Source of the DNA: Phycisphaeraceae bacterium
GTDB lineage: Bacteria > Planctomycetota > Phycisphaerae > Phycisphaerales > UBA1924
Assembly (NCBI GenBank): GCA_020639195.1
Contig: JACKHB010000002.1
Location: 434,001 to 498,000, forward strand
DNA: 64,000 nucleotides
Direction of reading: 5' to 3'
This document shows positions 26,764 to 35,019 of the stretch, piece by piece. The translations under genes were made by a program, and so were the position numbers. A model generated the notes under the pieces. That model did no database searches. It was given only the letters and a program-made list of their open reading frames with translations, and was not told the DNA's origin. Position 1 is the stretch's first letter. Every line of letters begins with the position of its first letter.

Positions 26764-27448
26764 CGAGTCCCTCCGTCTGGATCTCCGCCGTCACCCGGCC
26801 ATCCCGGATCACGAACGCCTTGAGACAATGCGCCGCGGCGGCCGGCTCGTGGGTCACCATGATCATCGTGACCTGTCGATCGCGAGCGACGCTGGCCATG
26901 AGTCCCCACAGCTTCTCACTGCTCGCCGAGTCGAGCGCGCCGGTGGGCTCGTCGGCGAGGATCACGCTCGGACTGAACATGAGCGCTCGGGCGATCGCGA
27001 CGCGTTGCTGCTCGCCGCCGCTGAGCGTCTCGGGCCGGTGGTCGAACCGATCCCCGAGCCCGAGCTCGCCGAGCAGTTGGGTGCCGCGCTCGCGCAGGTC
27101 GGCCGCGTCGTGCCCGGCGAGCAGGCCCGGCAACTCGACGTTTTCCAGCGCGGTCAGCGTCGCGATCAGATTGAACTGCTGGAAAACGATGCCGATCTTG
27201 TGGCGGCGAAAGAGCGTGGCGCGGCGCTCGCTCAGCGTGTGGAGCGCCTCGCCGGCGACATAGATCTCGCCCGAATCGGGCTTGTCCAGCGCCGCCAGCA
27301 GATGCAACAGTGTGCTCTTGCCGCTGCCGGACTGGCCCATGATCCCGTAGAACCCCGGAGCCTCGATGGTGAGGTCCAGCCCGCGCAAGGCTTGCACGGC
27401 CCGGTCGCCAAGCCGGTAGCTCTTGTGGACGCCCACGCATCGGATCAT
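26714..27448 (-). CDS. ABC transporter ATP-binding protein, LolD/MacB type
   Basis: The 244-residue ATPase carries Walker A GQSGSGKST, the Q-loop in GIVFQQFNLIATLTALENV, signature LSGGEQQR, Walker B VILADEPTGALDS and the H-loop VTHEP. NLIATLTALENVELP is typical of LolD, MacB and related exporters. It overlaps the start of the permease gene by 50 bases, unusually long, so translation of the two is surely coupled. Together they would move a lipid, lipoprotein or small molecule out of the inner membrane. Confidence 0.93.
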   Translation of the reverse strand: MIRCVGVHKSYRLGDRAVQALRGLDLTIEAPGFYGIMGQSGSGKSTLLHLLAALDKPDSGEIYVAGEALHTLSERRATLFRRHKIGIVFQQFNLIATLTALENVELPGLLAGHDAADLRERGTQLLGELGLGDRFDHRPETLSGGEQQRVAIARALMFSPSVILADEPTGALDSASSEKLWGLMASVARDRQVTMIMVTHEPAAAAHCLKAFVIRDGRVTAEIQTEGLDAAGVAARYQQSIRAA

Positions 27449-27498
27449 CAGTCACCCGCGGCGTTCAGGTCGGCCCGAACGAGCACTGGGAATCTCGC

Positions 27499-27882
27499 CT
27501 AGCTTGCCGAGCTTTCCCGGTCGTACGTTTGCGCATCCACACACTGGCCGAGCCCCGAATCATCGGTCATCCGGATTCGCACGAGCCAGCCCCTCTCGTA
27601 CGGGTCCTCGTTCACCAGACCCGGCGCATCGTCCAGGGACGGGTTGACCTCGATGATGGACCCCGCGCAGGCGGCGTACACGTCCCCGGTCGTCTTGACC
27701 GACTCGACCTCGCCGATCACGTCCCCGGGACCGACCGACGTGCCAATCGGTTTCATCTGCACGTACGTGATATCCGTCAGGTTGTCCACCGCGTGACGCG
27801 TCAGGCCCACGGTCACGACGCCATCCTGCAGACGGTGCCACTCGTGCGTCTTGGAGTAGACCCGATCAGAGGGTGAGGCCAT
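27499..27882 (-). CDS. gcvH: Glycine cleavage system H protein
   Basis: The lipoyl carrier of the glycine cleavage complex shuttles the aminomethyl group between P, T and L proteins. The 127-residue length is normal. The lipoylated lysine is K63 in GEVESVKTTGDVYA, and the start MASPSDRVYSKTHEW matches the usual YTKTHEW opening. A longer N-terminal extension in frame is not supported. The other gcv genes are not in the window, so the gene stands alone; it might also serve lipoate relay. Confidence 0.95.
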   Translation of the reverse strand: MASPSDRVYSKTHEWHRLQDGVVTVGLTRHAVDNLTDITYVQMKPIGTSVGPGDVIGEVESVKTTGDVYAACAGSIIEVNPSLDDAPGLVNEDPYERGWLVRIRMTDDSGLGQCVDAQTYDRESSAS

Positions 27883-28164
27883 GGAGACGATTCCCGGTTC
27901 GAGAGTCACAGGCGCGCCGACGGTCGGCGAGGCGGATGGTACCCGGCGTTCCAGATCGGGCAATCGCGTCGGTATCGGACGCACAATCCGCTTGACGCGA
28001 AGCGAACCATCGCGTTACCTTCATCCCGTTCGGCCGCCGCGGCCGGCACACGCCAGTCTCCCCTCTGGACGGCCGTCGCTCTCGAGCGCGGCCGTCTGCT
28101 TCTTTCTCTGAAACTACTTCGGACTCCTCACCGTCGCGTGGTGGTCCGCGCGCGATGGCGACAG

Positions 28165-28170
28165 TACAGT
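28165..28170 (+). promoter_or_regulatory. -10 box of the 28179 gene, near-leaderless type
   Basis: TACAGT lies 8 bases before the ATG at 28179, the same box and spacing as at rnhA. An ATG at 28155 lies upstream of the box and is therefore unlikely to be used. Confidence 0.4.
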
Positions 28171-28178
28171 CCTGCCCG

Positions 28179-29033
28179 ATGCTCCTGACGCTCAGCAGCA
28201 CATCGCTCGACCCCTTGCTCCGCCCCGCGCGAGGCAAGCCCAAGCTGGATCTGCTCGATCTCCCGCAATACGCGCGCGACACGCTCGCACTCAACGGCCT
28301 CCACCTCTCGACGGATCTCCTGGCGGGGGCCGACCGCGCGCGGCTCGAGACGCTGCGTGATCGGGCGGACAAGGCCGCCTGCTCGTGCCTGCTGCTGTGG
28401 GAGCGCGAGCCGCTCGGCCTGGCCGACGATGACCCGGACGTCGCGGAGGCGGCGCTCAACCGAACCCGCCGCATCATCGAGGCGGCCCACCTGCTCGGAT
28501 GCAATTCGGCCGCGATCCGCCTGCGCGCCGAGGACACCGACGATGCGTTCGAGCGGGCCACGGACATGCTGCGCGAGGCCGTGGATCGGGCCGAGCGGCT
28601 GGAGTTGAACCTGCTGATCTCGCCGACCGAGGGGCTGACGGCAACGCCGGACCGGGTCACCGACCTCATCAAGAAGACGGCGAGGTTCCGGGTGATGACC
28701 TATCCGGACTTTGGGGCCGCGGCTTCGGCAAAGGATCCGATCACCTATCTGCGCCGACTGACGCCCTACGCCGGCGCCCTGGTCGCAAGCACGAAGAAGT
28801 TCGCCAACGAGCCCGCCAAGGGCGCCTCGAAGGAAGACGCGTGGGAGTGTTCCGACAACCCGGGGGAGCACACGGCATTCGACCTGACGGCCATGATCGA
28901 GACGATCGTGTCGGTCGGGTTCGATGGGCCCATTGCGGTGGACTATCGCGGCTCGGCCGACGCTACACTGGGAACGCTGATGAGCCGATCGGCGATCGAG
29001 GCGCTGCTCGAGCCACGCCCCGCCGAGGAGTAG
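28179..29033 (+). CDS. Sugar-phosphate isomerase/epimerase-like TIM-barrel protein
   Basis: The 284-residue protein resembles xylose-isomerase-like TIM barrels (AP endonuclease family 2 superfamily): short strands such as GLHLSTDLL, SCLLLWEREP, SAAIRLRAEDTDDAFE, NLLISPTEGL and GPIAVDYRG near the end. Many such proteins are sugar epimerases or inosose-type isomerases. The metal-binding residues are not obvious, so activity is uncertain. About 16 bases separate it from cmk, and the two may be co-transcribed with plsC. The upstream 296-base region, divergent to gcvH, holds no other gene. Confidence 0.7.
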   Translation: MLLTLSSTSLDPLLRPARGKPKLDLLDLPQYARDTLALNGLHLSTDLLAGADRARLETLRDRADKAACSCLLLWEREPLGLADDDPDVAEAALNRTRRIIEAAHLLGCNSAAIRLRAEDTDDAFERATDMLREAVDRAERLELNLLISPTEGLTATPDRVTDLIKKTARFRVMTYPDFGAAASAKDPITYLRRLTPYAGALVASTKKFANEPAKGASKEDAWECSDNPGEHTAFDLTAMIETIVSVGFDGPIAVDYRGSADATLGTLMSRSAIEALLEPRPAEE

Positions 29034-29049
29034 GCCCGCGGGAGGCCCA

Positions 29050-29829
29050 ATGCCCGAGTCGCCAGGCGCGTCATTGGTCAACCTCGAGCACGTCCCGGTT
29101 CTGAGCGTGCCTCTTCCCAACCGACCCATCATCATCACCATCGACGGCCCCGCCGGGACCGGCAAGTCCACGGTGGCCTCCCAACTCTCACGCCGCCTCG
29201 GGATCGACGTTCTGGACACCGGGGCCATGTACCGAGCCGCGGCGGCCATCGTGATCGATCGGGGCATCGCGCTCGATGACGTGGGCGAGATCGTGCGCGT
29301 CGTGGCCGAGGCCGACCTGCACTTTGACTGGACGAGGCGACCACCGGCGGTGCTCGCATGGGACCGACCGCTGAACGACCGGATCCGACGGCCGGACGTG
29401 AGCGCGATCGTCTCGATTGTCGCGGCCATCCCGGAGTTGCGGGCGCACATGGTGCGCAAGCAGCGGCTCATCGCCCAGCAGCATCCGCGAATCGTCTCGG
29501 AGGGGCGCGACCAGGGGTCGGCGGTGTTTCCCGATGCGGACGTCAAGTTCTATCTGGATGCCAGAGCGCCGGTCCGTGCGCAGCGGCGGGCGGACGAGCT
29601 GACGCGGAAGGGAATCACCACGTCGCAGGCCGAGCAGCTCGAGATGCAGCGAGAGCGCGACCGGCTCGACTCCACCCGAGAGGTCGGCCCGCTCACCCGG
29701 CCCGCCGACGCGATCTACGTCGATACCACCGATCTGACACCATCGCAGGTCGTCGCACGGCTGGAGCGTGAGACGCTCGAACGGCTCGAAGAAGACGACG
29801 GGGCGGGCGATGCTGCGCCGGATTCTTGA
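29050..29829 (+). CDS. cmk: Cytidylate kinase
   Basis: Cmk phosphorylates CMP and dCMP using ATP. The 259-residue protein has the P-loop IDGPAGTGKST, followed by LDTGAMYRA and SEGRDQGSAVFPDA, all typical. A 25-residue N-terminal extension before the first strand may be non-native or mark a later start. GGGAGG precedes the ATG. The gene overlaps plsC by 20 bases. The pairing of cmk with an acyltransferase is seen in other bacteria and may link nucleotide supply to CDP-diacylglycerol synthesis. Confidence 0.95.
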   Translation: MPESPGASLVNLEHVPVLSVPLPNRPIIITIDGPAGTGKSTVASQLSRRLGIDVLDTGAMYRAAAAIVIDRGIALDDVGEIVRVVAEADLHFDWTRRPPAVLAWDRPLNDRIRRPDVSAIVSIVAAIPELRAHMVRKQRLIAQQHPRIVSEGRDQGSAVFPDADVKFYLDARAPVRAQRRADELTRKGITTSQAEQLEMQRERDRLDSTREVGPLTRPADAIYVDTTDLTPSQVVARLERETLERLEEDDGAGDAAPDS

Positions 29830-30694
29830 TCGCCATCCGGGCTCGTCCCTGGGGCACATCCTGTTCTACGACTCGCAGGGATTCCTCGCACGAGTCGTGT
29901 TCGCCACGCTGTACCGCATGCGCTCATGGGGTGTGCCGCACGTGCCGGCTCGCGGCCCGGTGCTGCTGGTCGCGAATCACCAATCGAATCTCGATCCTCC
30001 GGCGCTGGGCTCCTGCCAGTTGTTCCGCCGGCACACCGACTTCATCGCCAAGGTCGGGCTGTTCCGCTCCAAGCTGCTGGGTCGATATCTCGAGGCGCTC
30101 AACTCGGTCCCGATCCGCCCGGGTGAGCCGGACACCGCGGCGATCAAGGAATCGCTCCGGCGGCTCGAGATGGGTCGGGCGGTCATGGTGTTCGCGGAGG
30201 GTTCCCGAACCACGGATGGACAGACTCAGCCGTTCAAGCGGGGCATCGCGGTGCTGCTGAAGCGGGCGCGGTGTCCTGTCGTTCCGGTGGCGATCGAGGG
30301 CTCTTTCGATGCATGGCCCCGCGGACGGGCGTTGCCCAAGCTCTTCGGACAGCGGCTGTATTGCGAGTTCGCCCCGGCGATTCAGGCCGAGGACCTGCTC
30401 GCCGATGGGCCCGACGCCGCGCTCGACCGGCTCGCCCGACAAATCGAGCTGATGCGGATGCGGCTGCGCCAGCGGTTGCGCAGCTCCACCCACGGCCGAT
30501 GGCCCCGGCCGTCGCTGGCCGATGCGCCCAACCCGGCGATCATCCCGCCGGAGCAGTGGGAGTCGATGCGATCTGAGAAGACTCCGGGCCGTCCCCGGCG
30601 CATGACGCTCGCCGAGGCGACAATCCTGATGCGCGAGACTCTTCTGCACCGTCGCACCGGTCCGCCCGATTCGGGAACTCAGCCAGCCAGCTGA
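29810..30694 (+). CDS. plsC: 1-acyl-sn-glycerol-3-phosphate acyltransferase
   Basis: This enzyme makes phosphatidic acid from lysophosphatidic acid at the membrane. Motif I is NHQSNLD (His-x4-Asp) and motif III is FAEGSRT, with PVVPVAIEGSF as the last block. The 294-residue protein has a C-terminal extension of about 80 Arg-rich residues beyond the conserved domain, of unknown role. The ATG lies inside cmk (20-base overlap), implying coupling. Its end overlaps the convergent lipoprotein gene by 16 bases. Confidence 0.9.
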   Translation: MLRRILDRHPGSSLGHILFYDSQGFLARVVFATLYRMRSWGVPHVPARGPVLLVANHQSNLDPPALGSCQLFRRHTDFIAKVGLFRSKLLGRYLEALNSVPIRPGEPDTAAIKESLRRLEMGRAVMVFAEGSRTTDGQTQPFKRGIAVLLKRARCPVVPVAIEGSFDAWPRGRALPKLFGQRLYCEFAPAIQAEDLLADGPDAALDRLARQIELMRMRLRQRLRSSTHGRWPRPSLADAPNPAIIPPEQWESMRSEKTPGRPRRMTLAEATILMRETLLHRRTGPPDSGTQPAS

Positions 30695-31608
30695 CGGTAG
30701 TACGGGCTCTTGTCGAGGCTGGCTCGAAGCTCGGCGATGAACGCGTCACGGCCCGGGCGCCCGTCGGGCCACGCCCACACGACGAACTTCCACGCGAGGT
30801 CCTCGTGGCCGCAGTAGATCAAGTCGAGAGCCTCGCCCCACAGGTCGGACGGGGGCGTCTGGTCCGTCCAGCGATCCGAGAGGAGCACGCGCTCCACGCG
30901 GTGCTCCATTTCTTCCTGGGTTGGCGCGGGCGACTGCATGAGGTCTGGCGCGAGGCGGAGGTCCGAGCCGGCCAGGCGCAGGATGACTCGCGGCGCCGGT
31001 GACTCGGCGAAGCTGGTCTTCCAGTACGCCCACGTCCAGTCGTTTCCGACGAACTCCACGATGCCGTCGCCGTCCACGTCGTCGAACCCGGAGAGCTCGC
31101 CGTGGTCCGCGTCAACGCGCGCGAGTTCTTCGACGGGATCCCCCAGTGTGAGCAGGTAGAACGTGTAGCAGCACTGGGCTCCGCCGCTCCATTCGCGAAC
31201 GACGATGTCCGGCCGACCGTCGCCGGTCAGGTCATCGCCCTGCCGGAACTGGGAATCCAGCAGCCCGTTCTCGAGGCTGAAGTCCTGGCCGATCTGCGTG
31301 CGATAGGTGTTGCCCCCGTGCACGATCTCGAGCTTCTGGCCGGTGTGTTCCGCGTCGGTCCACGTGGTTCTGACCGTCCAATCGCCCACGTCCCATGAAC
31401 GCAGCGCCAGGGACGCGGCCGGCCGGTCGTTGATGCCCAGGACTCCCTTGGACTCGCCGCTGTCAGATGGTGAGTCGGCCTTGGAGGTGTCCTTGGTGTT
31501 CCCGGTGGACTTCTTGGGCTCCGAGTCCTTCCCGCCGCAGGCCGCGAGCAGCAGCGCGCACGCGGTGAGCGGCATCCATGCCTCGATCCGACGCTTCCAT
31601 TCGTTCAT
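30679..31608 (-). CDS. Lipoprotein with FG-GAP-like repeats
   Basis: The 309-residue protein has a lipoprotein signal with lipobox LLAAC, then a Ser/Asp/Lys-rich linker of about 30 residues. Two calcium-binding-like sequences follow: DLTGDGRPDIVV and DVDGDGIVEF, as in FG-GAP/VCBS integrin-like repeats. The C-terminal third is helical and ends YYRQLAG. It is likely anchored in a membrane facing the periplasm; the function is unknown. The ATG has TAGGAT 6 bases upstream and no ribosome site. Confidence 0.75.
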   Translation of the reverse strand: MNEWKRRIEAWMPLTACALLLAACGGKDSEPKKSTGNTKDTSKADSPSDSGESKGVLGINDRPAASLALRSWDVGDWTVRTTWTDAEHTGQKLEIVHGGNTYRTQIGQDFSLENGLLDSQFRQGDDLTGDGRPDIVVREWSGGAQCCYTFYLLTLGDPVEELARVDADHGELSGFDDVDGDGIVEFVGNDWTWAYWKTSFAESPAPRVILRLAGSDLRLAPDLMQSPAPTQEEMEHRVERVLLSDRWTDQTPPSDLWGEALDLIYCGHEDLAWKFVVWAWPDGRPGRDAFIAELRASLDKSPYYRQLAG

Positions 31609-31614
31609 GATGAC

Positions 31615-31620
31615 ATCCTA
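31615..31620 (-). promoter_or_regulatory. -10 box of the 30679-31608 gene, leaderless type
   Basis: TAGGAT lies 6 bases before the ATG. The same hexamer and spacing are found at cca (53165-53170). Confidence 0.45.
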
Positions 31621-31654
31621 TTCTCGATGGCGGTCTGCATGTTCCCATCATGGG

Positions 31655-31689
31655 CACAAACGAACAACCCGGCCGCGGCGGCCGGGTTG
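31655..31689 (-). terminator. Intrinsic terminator after rplU
   Basis: A 10-bp stem (CAACCCGGCC / GGCCGGGTTG, 5-base loop) is followed on the minus strand by a T-rich tail (TTCGTTTGT). It lies 22 bases past the rplU stop, so rplU is transcribed apart from the downstream lipoprotein gene. Confidence 0.8.
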
Positions 31690-31711
31690 CGAAAATCCTG
31701 TCGGTTGTCGG

Positions 31712-32032
31712 TCAGCCGGCAATGCCGGTGATTCGGACCTTGGTGTAGCGCTGGCGGTGGCCGGTGTGGCGCTTGGAGTCCTTCTTAGCCTTGTATTTCC
31801 AGATGTGGATCTTGTCGCCGAACACGACGGGCTCAACGACCTCCGCCGTCACCTTGGCGCCTGTGTGTGGGCGACCGATGCGGGCCTCGCCCTCACCCCC
31901 GACGAGCAGGACGCGATCGAACGTGACCGCGTCGCCGACGGCGCACGCGCCGCCGGAATGCAGGTCGATGAGGATTTCCTCGCCGGGCCGGACCGTTCGC
32001 TGGCCGCCGGACTCTTCGATGATGGCGTACAT
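31712..32032 (-). CDS. rplU: 50S ribosomal protein L21
   Basis: L21 binds 23S rRNA in the large subunit. The 106-residue length is normal. MYAIIEESGGQ at the start and HIWKYKAKKDSKRHTGHRQRYTKV (typical of the C-terminal KKRxxxRRxxGHRQ region) identify it. GGAGGT sits before the ATG. In most bacteria rplU is followed by rpmA (L27); here a strong terminator follows and rpmA is absent from the window. Confidence 0.95.
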   Translation of the reverse strand: MYAIIEESGGQRTVRPGEEILIDLHSGGACAVGDAVTFDRVLLVGGEGEARIGRPHTGAKVTAEVVEPVVFGDKIHIWKYKAKKDSKRHTGHRQRYTKVRITGIAG

Positions 32033-32114
32033 GGGACCTCCGGCGGCCGGGCGGTTGGACCCGGGCCGCAATGCTACGCCGGCGTCCGGCGGTGACAAGC
32101 TCAGCGGTCGGTCC

Positions 32115-32148
32115 GCACAAAGCACAACCGAGCCGGGTCGGCCCGGCT
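32115..32148 (-). terminator. Intrinsic terminator after the 32183 gene
   Basis: A 9-bp stem (CGAGCCGGG / CCCGGCTCG, 4-base loop) is followed by GTTGTGCTTTGTG on the minus strand. Confidence 0.6.
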
Positions 32149-32182
32149 CGATTGGTGGAGCGAATCTGAGTTATCGGACGTA

Positions 32183-32422
32183 TCAGTCGGCCAGCGCATC
32201 GGTTTCGAGGTAGCCGGCGCGCATGAGGAACGCGGTCGCCTCGTCGATCTCGTCGGGGGTGAACCTGGCGAGGCAGGCGGGCTGTTCGTCGGTCCCCATG
32301 ACCGAGCTGGGGTAAGGGCAGACGCCCCCGTGGGCCTTGGCGAGCTCGACAATCGCGTCGAGCACCGCGTCGGCGGCCTCAAGGAATCGGTTGTGGTCCT
32401 GGCTGTTTTCGTGCTCGTTCAT
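32183..32422 (-). CDS. Small hypothetical protein, 79 residues
   Basis: The protein is acidic and mostly helical (DAVLDAIVELAKAHGG, FTPDEIDEATAFLMRAGYL). It has two Cys (GGVCPYPSS and PACLARF) but no metal motif. No signal peptide or known domain is recognised. A GGGAGGT ribosome site lies before the ATG and a terminator follows the gene, so it is a credible short gene. The C-terminal half resembles a winged-helix-like small domain, but this is a weak impression. Confidence 0.65.
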   Translation of the reverse strand: MNEHENSQDHNRFLEAADAVLDAIVELAKAHGGVCPYPSSVMGTDEQPACLARFTPDEIDEATAFLMRAGYLETDALAD

Positions 32423-32661
32423 GGCCTACCTCCCTTGTGTCGGGTCCGGGCCGGAGTCGCCCTTCGAAATCCTCCGGATGTCGGGCCTCTCACAAGTTCA
32501 AGCGAAGGAAACGGGCCTTCACTCACGCCGACGGTCGCCTTTGACCGTCACATTCAGAACACCCATACGCACGGATTTGTTCAAGCGTTCGGGCGCAAGG
32601 CTTCCACAAAGACGATTCGTGACACGGCCGTGACCGGATGCCCGGCGAGGCACGAAACCGG
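32423..32661. other. Intergenic region without recognisable features
   Basis: The stretch separates two minus-strand genes. No coding frame, hairpin or repeat stands out. Confidence 0.5.
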
Positions 32662-32943
32662 TCAGATCCTCTCCAGGAGATAGGCATCCAGGCGCGGGCA
32701 CCAGCGCCGCGCGGTTGCGGCATCGAACCGGCGCGGCCACTCGCGTTGGGGGTCCCGCTCCAGCACGTATTCCAGCACGCGCCGGATAACGTCCGACGGG
32801 GGAAGAGCTCCCCCACTCCAGTGGTCGTGGTCCGCCCACGAGAGGCTGACGGTGTGGGTGCTCGGTGCGCGGCCCGGGCGCGCGACGACGACCTGGTACT
32901 CCCATCCACGTTCGACCTCGGTTTCCTGCCCGACTTCGAGCAC
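32662..32943 (-). CDS. Small hypothetical protein, 93 residues
   Basis: The protein reads LEVGQETEVERGWEYQVVV, then THTVSLSWADHDHWSGG, VIRRVLEYVLERDP and RRFDAATARRWCPRLD. It is probably cytosolic with a beta-hairpin followed by helices. Similar short proteins with a helix then RFD...RY/RRW...P occur in other bacteria and have no known role. The GTG start is proposed because GGAG precedes it with the usual spacing; no ATG fits. Divergent from the MacB-like gene. Confidence 0.6.
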   Translation of the reverse strand: MLEVGQETEVERGWEYQVVVARPGRAPSTHTVSLSWADHDHWSGGALPPSDVIRRVLEYVLERDPQREWPRRFDAATARRWCPRLDAYLLERI

Positions 32944-33055
32944 GTCTGGACTCCAACGCGAACGCGGCGAAGCGGTGGCGGTAGCATTGCACGCGGGTGG
33001 TGAGTATCGGCGCGTGCCGAGGCCCGGCTTGCCAGATTGCTTCGCGGGAGCGCCG

Positions 33056-34390
33056 GTGACATTCCTGCTCGAGACGATCCGCCTGGGGCTGAAGAATCTG
33101 CGCCTGCAGATCTTCCGGTCGATCCTGACGGCGCTGGGGATCATCCTCGGAGTGGCCGCGGTGATCACGATGGTCTCGATCGGCGAGGGGACCAAGCGAG
33201 AGGCGCTTCGCGAGATCGAGAGGCTGGGTGCGCGGAACATCATCGTGCGTTCGCAGAAGCCGCCCGAGAGCGCGCAGCAGCAGGGTGGACAGCAGCAGAA
33301 CTCCTTCATCGCGCGGTACGGACTGACGCGCGACGACCTCGCCGTGATCGAGCAGAGTTTCCCGGATGCCGAGGCGATCGTGCCGGTCAAGGCGGTGGGC
33401 GAGCGGGTATTGCACCGCGACCGCCGGCAACTGAGCCAGTCGTTCGGCACCACGCCCAAGCTCGCGGAACTGGCGAATCTGCGGATCGCGCGCGGTCGCT
33501 ACCTGATGCCATCGGACCTGGACTCGAGCGCGACGGTGGCGGTGATCGGGGCCGAGGTCGCCAAGGAATTGTTCCCGTTCGAGGATCCGCTGTTCAACAC
33601 CGTCATGATCGACGACAAGGGATTCACCGTCGTTGGTATTCTCGAGCCGGTGGGCCTCGCCGGGGGCGCCGGCGCGGCGCTGATCGGTCGCGACTTCAAC
33701 CTCGACGTGCACATCCCGCTGACCACGGCCCGCCAGGTGTTCAGCGATCTGACGATCCGACGAACCAGCGGGAGCTTCGGGGGCGAAGAGGTCCAGATCA
33801 CCGAGATCTACATCTCGGTCGTGTCGCGCGATCGGGTGATGGTCGACGCCGATCGCGTGCGGCGGATCATGGAGGTGCGGCATCCGAACCTGACCGACGT
33901 CGGCATCAAGGTTCCGTTCGAGTTGCTGCAGAGCGCCAGGCGGAGCGCCCTGACGTGGAACATGGTGCTGGCCGCGATCGCCGGGATCAGCCTGCTGGTG
34001 GGCGGCATCGGCATCATGAACATCATGCTGGCCAGCGTGACCGAGCGGACGCGTGAGATCGGCATCCGGCGGGCGATCGGCGCGACGCGACGCCACATCG
34101 TGTGGCAGTTTCTAGTCGAGACGAGCGTGCTGGCGGCGATCGGCGGATTGGCGGGCGTCGCGCTGGGCATCGGACTCAGCCTGGGCATCGAGCCGCTGAT
34201 GAAGGCCCTGCCGCACCTGCCGTTCATCGGCCACCTGTTCGGCATGGACTCGTCGCTGCACACGCACATCACGCTGTGGTCGATCCTGGTGTCGTTCTTC
34301 GTCGCGGCGTTGACGGGGCTGGTCTTCGGGCTGTACCCGGCGATGAAGGCGGCGGCGCAGGATCCGATCGTCGCGCTGCGACACGATTGA
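33056..34390 (+). CDS. MacB-type ABC transporter permease without a nearby ATPase
   Basis: The 444-residue protein is a typical single-FtsX-domain permease: N-terminal helix (SILTALGIILGVAAVITMV), a large periplasmic MacB-PCD domain with a Gln-rich linker (QQQGGQQQ), and three C-terminal helices with the coupling sequence TERTREIGIRRAIGATRRHI. It would dimerise and act with a LolD-type ATPase, but none adjoins it. The GTG start follows GGGAG. The next gene begins 8 bases after its stop and may be in the same operon. Confidence 0.88.
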   Translation: MTFLLETIRLGLKNLRLQIFRSILTALGIILGVAAVITMVSIGEGTKREALREIERLGARNIIVRSQKPPESAQQQGGQQQNSFIARYGLTRDDLAVIEQSFPDAEAIVPVKAVGERVLHRDRRQLSQSFGTTPKLAELANLRIARGRYLMPSDLDSSATVAVIGAEVAKELFPFEDPLFNTVMIDDKGFTVVGILEPVGLAGGAGAALIGRDFNLDVHIPLTTARQVFSDLTIRRTSGSFGGEEVQITEIYISVVSRDRVMVDADRVRRIMEVRHPNLTDVGIKVPFELLQSARRSALTWNMVLAAIAGISLLVGGIGIMNIMLASVTERTREIGIRRAIGATRRHIVWQFLVETSVLAAIGGLAGVALGIGLSLGIEPLMKALPHLPFIGHLFGMDSSLHTHITLWSILVSFFVAALTGLVFGLYPAMKAAAQDPIVALRHD

Positions 34391-34398
34391 GGCGCGCG

Positions 34399-35019
34399 GT
34401 GGCGCATCCGCTCAAGGCCGACTTTCTCCGAGAGCTTGGCTACGCCGGGCCGCTGGCGCTGATCGACCCGCTGCTCGAGGCCGCGGGGCTCTCGTCGGCG
34501 AAGAAGCCGAGGATCCACCCAGACAAGCGGGAAGCTGTCGCCCAACTGATCGAGGCGCGGTTGGTGCTGGCCTGCGGGCGCGGCGACTGCCAGGCCGCGG
34601 CCTGTGCGGCGGCGGGCGAGAGGATCGTGGCGTTGAGCGCGGGCCCGGAGCACTGCGAGATTTGCGGCGGCTCGGTCAACGCGGCGGCGGTTGAGCGGAT
34701 GATCGAGGCCTGCCGGGGCGCTGGGTGGCGGCGGCTGGTCGTGGTCGGTGGGTCGCCGAACGCGCGGAGCGAGCTGGAGCGGCTCGTCGGCGGACGGCTC
34801 GAGCTGCGCCTGATCGACGGAACCAGAGCCCGCAGCGCGCGGCTGGCCAGGGGCGATCTGGCGTGGGCCGATCGCATCGTGGTCTGGGGCGCGACGCAGC
34901 TGGATCACAAGGTCTCGACGCTGTACGACGGACCGAAGAAGGTCCAGATCGCGATCCGGAGCGTCAAGGGCGTGGCGGAGGCGGTCGCGGAATCGGCGCG
35001 GCGTCAAGGCCGCGGCTAG
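34399..35019 (+). CDS. DUF2325-like protein, 206 residues
   Basis: The middle has a CxxC (CEICGG) and the C-terminal half reads RRLVVVGGSPNARSELERLV, DGTRARSAR and ADRIVVWGATQLDHKVS, close in pattern to the Rossmann-like DUF2325 family, where a sensed gap and a final KxxV helix are common. Function is unknown; those proteins are thought to bind a nucleotide or partner. GTG start, 8 bases after the permease stop, with no clear ribosome site. Its stop shares three bases with the convergent response regulator stop. Confidence 0.6.
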   Translation: MAHPLKADFLRELGYAGPLALIDPLLEAAGLSSAKKPRIHPDKREAVAQLIEARLVLACGRGDCQAAACAAAGERIVALSAGPEHCEICGGSVNAAAVERMIEACRGAGWRRLVVVGGSPNARSELERLVGGRLELRLIDGTRARSARLARGDLAWADRIVVWGATQLDHKVSTLYDGPKKVQIAIRSVKGVAEAVAESARRQGRG

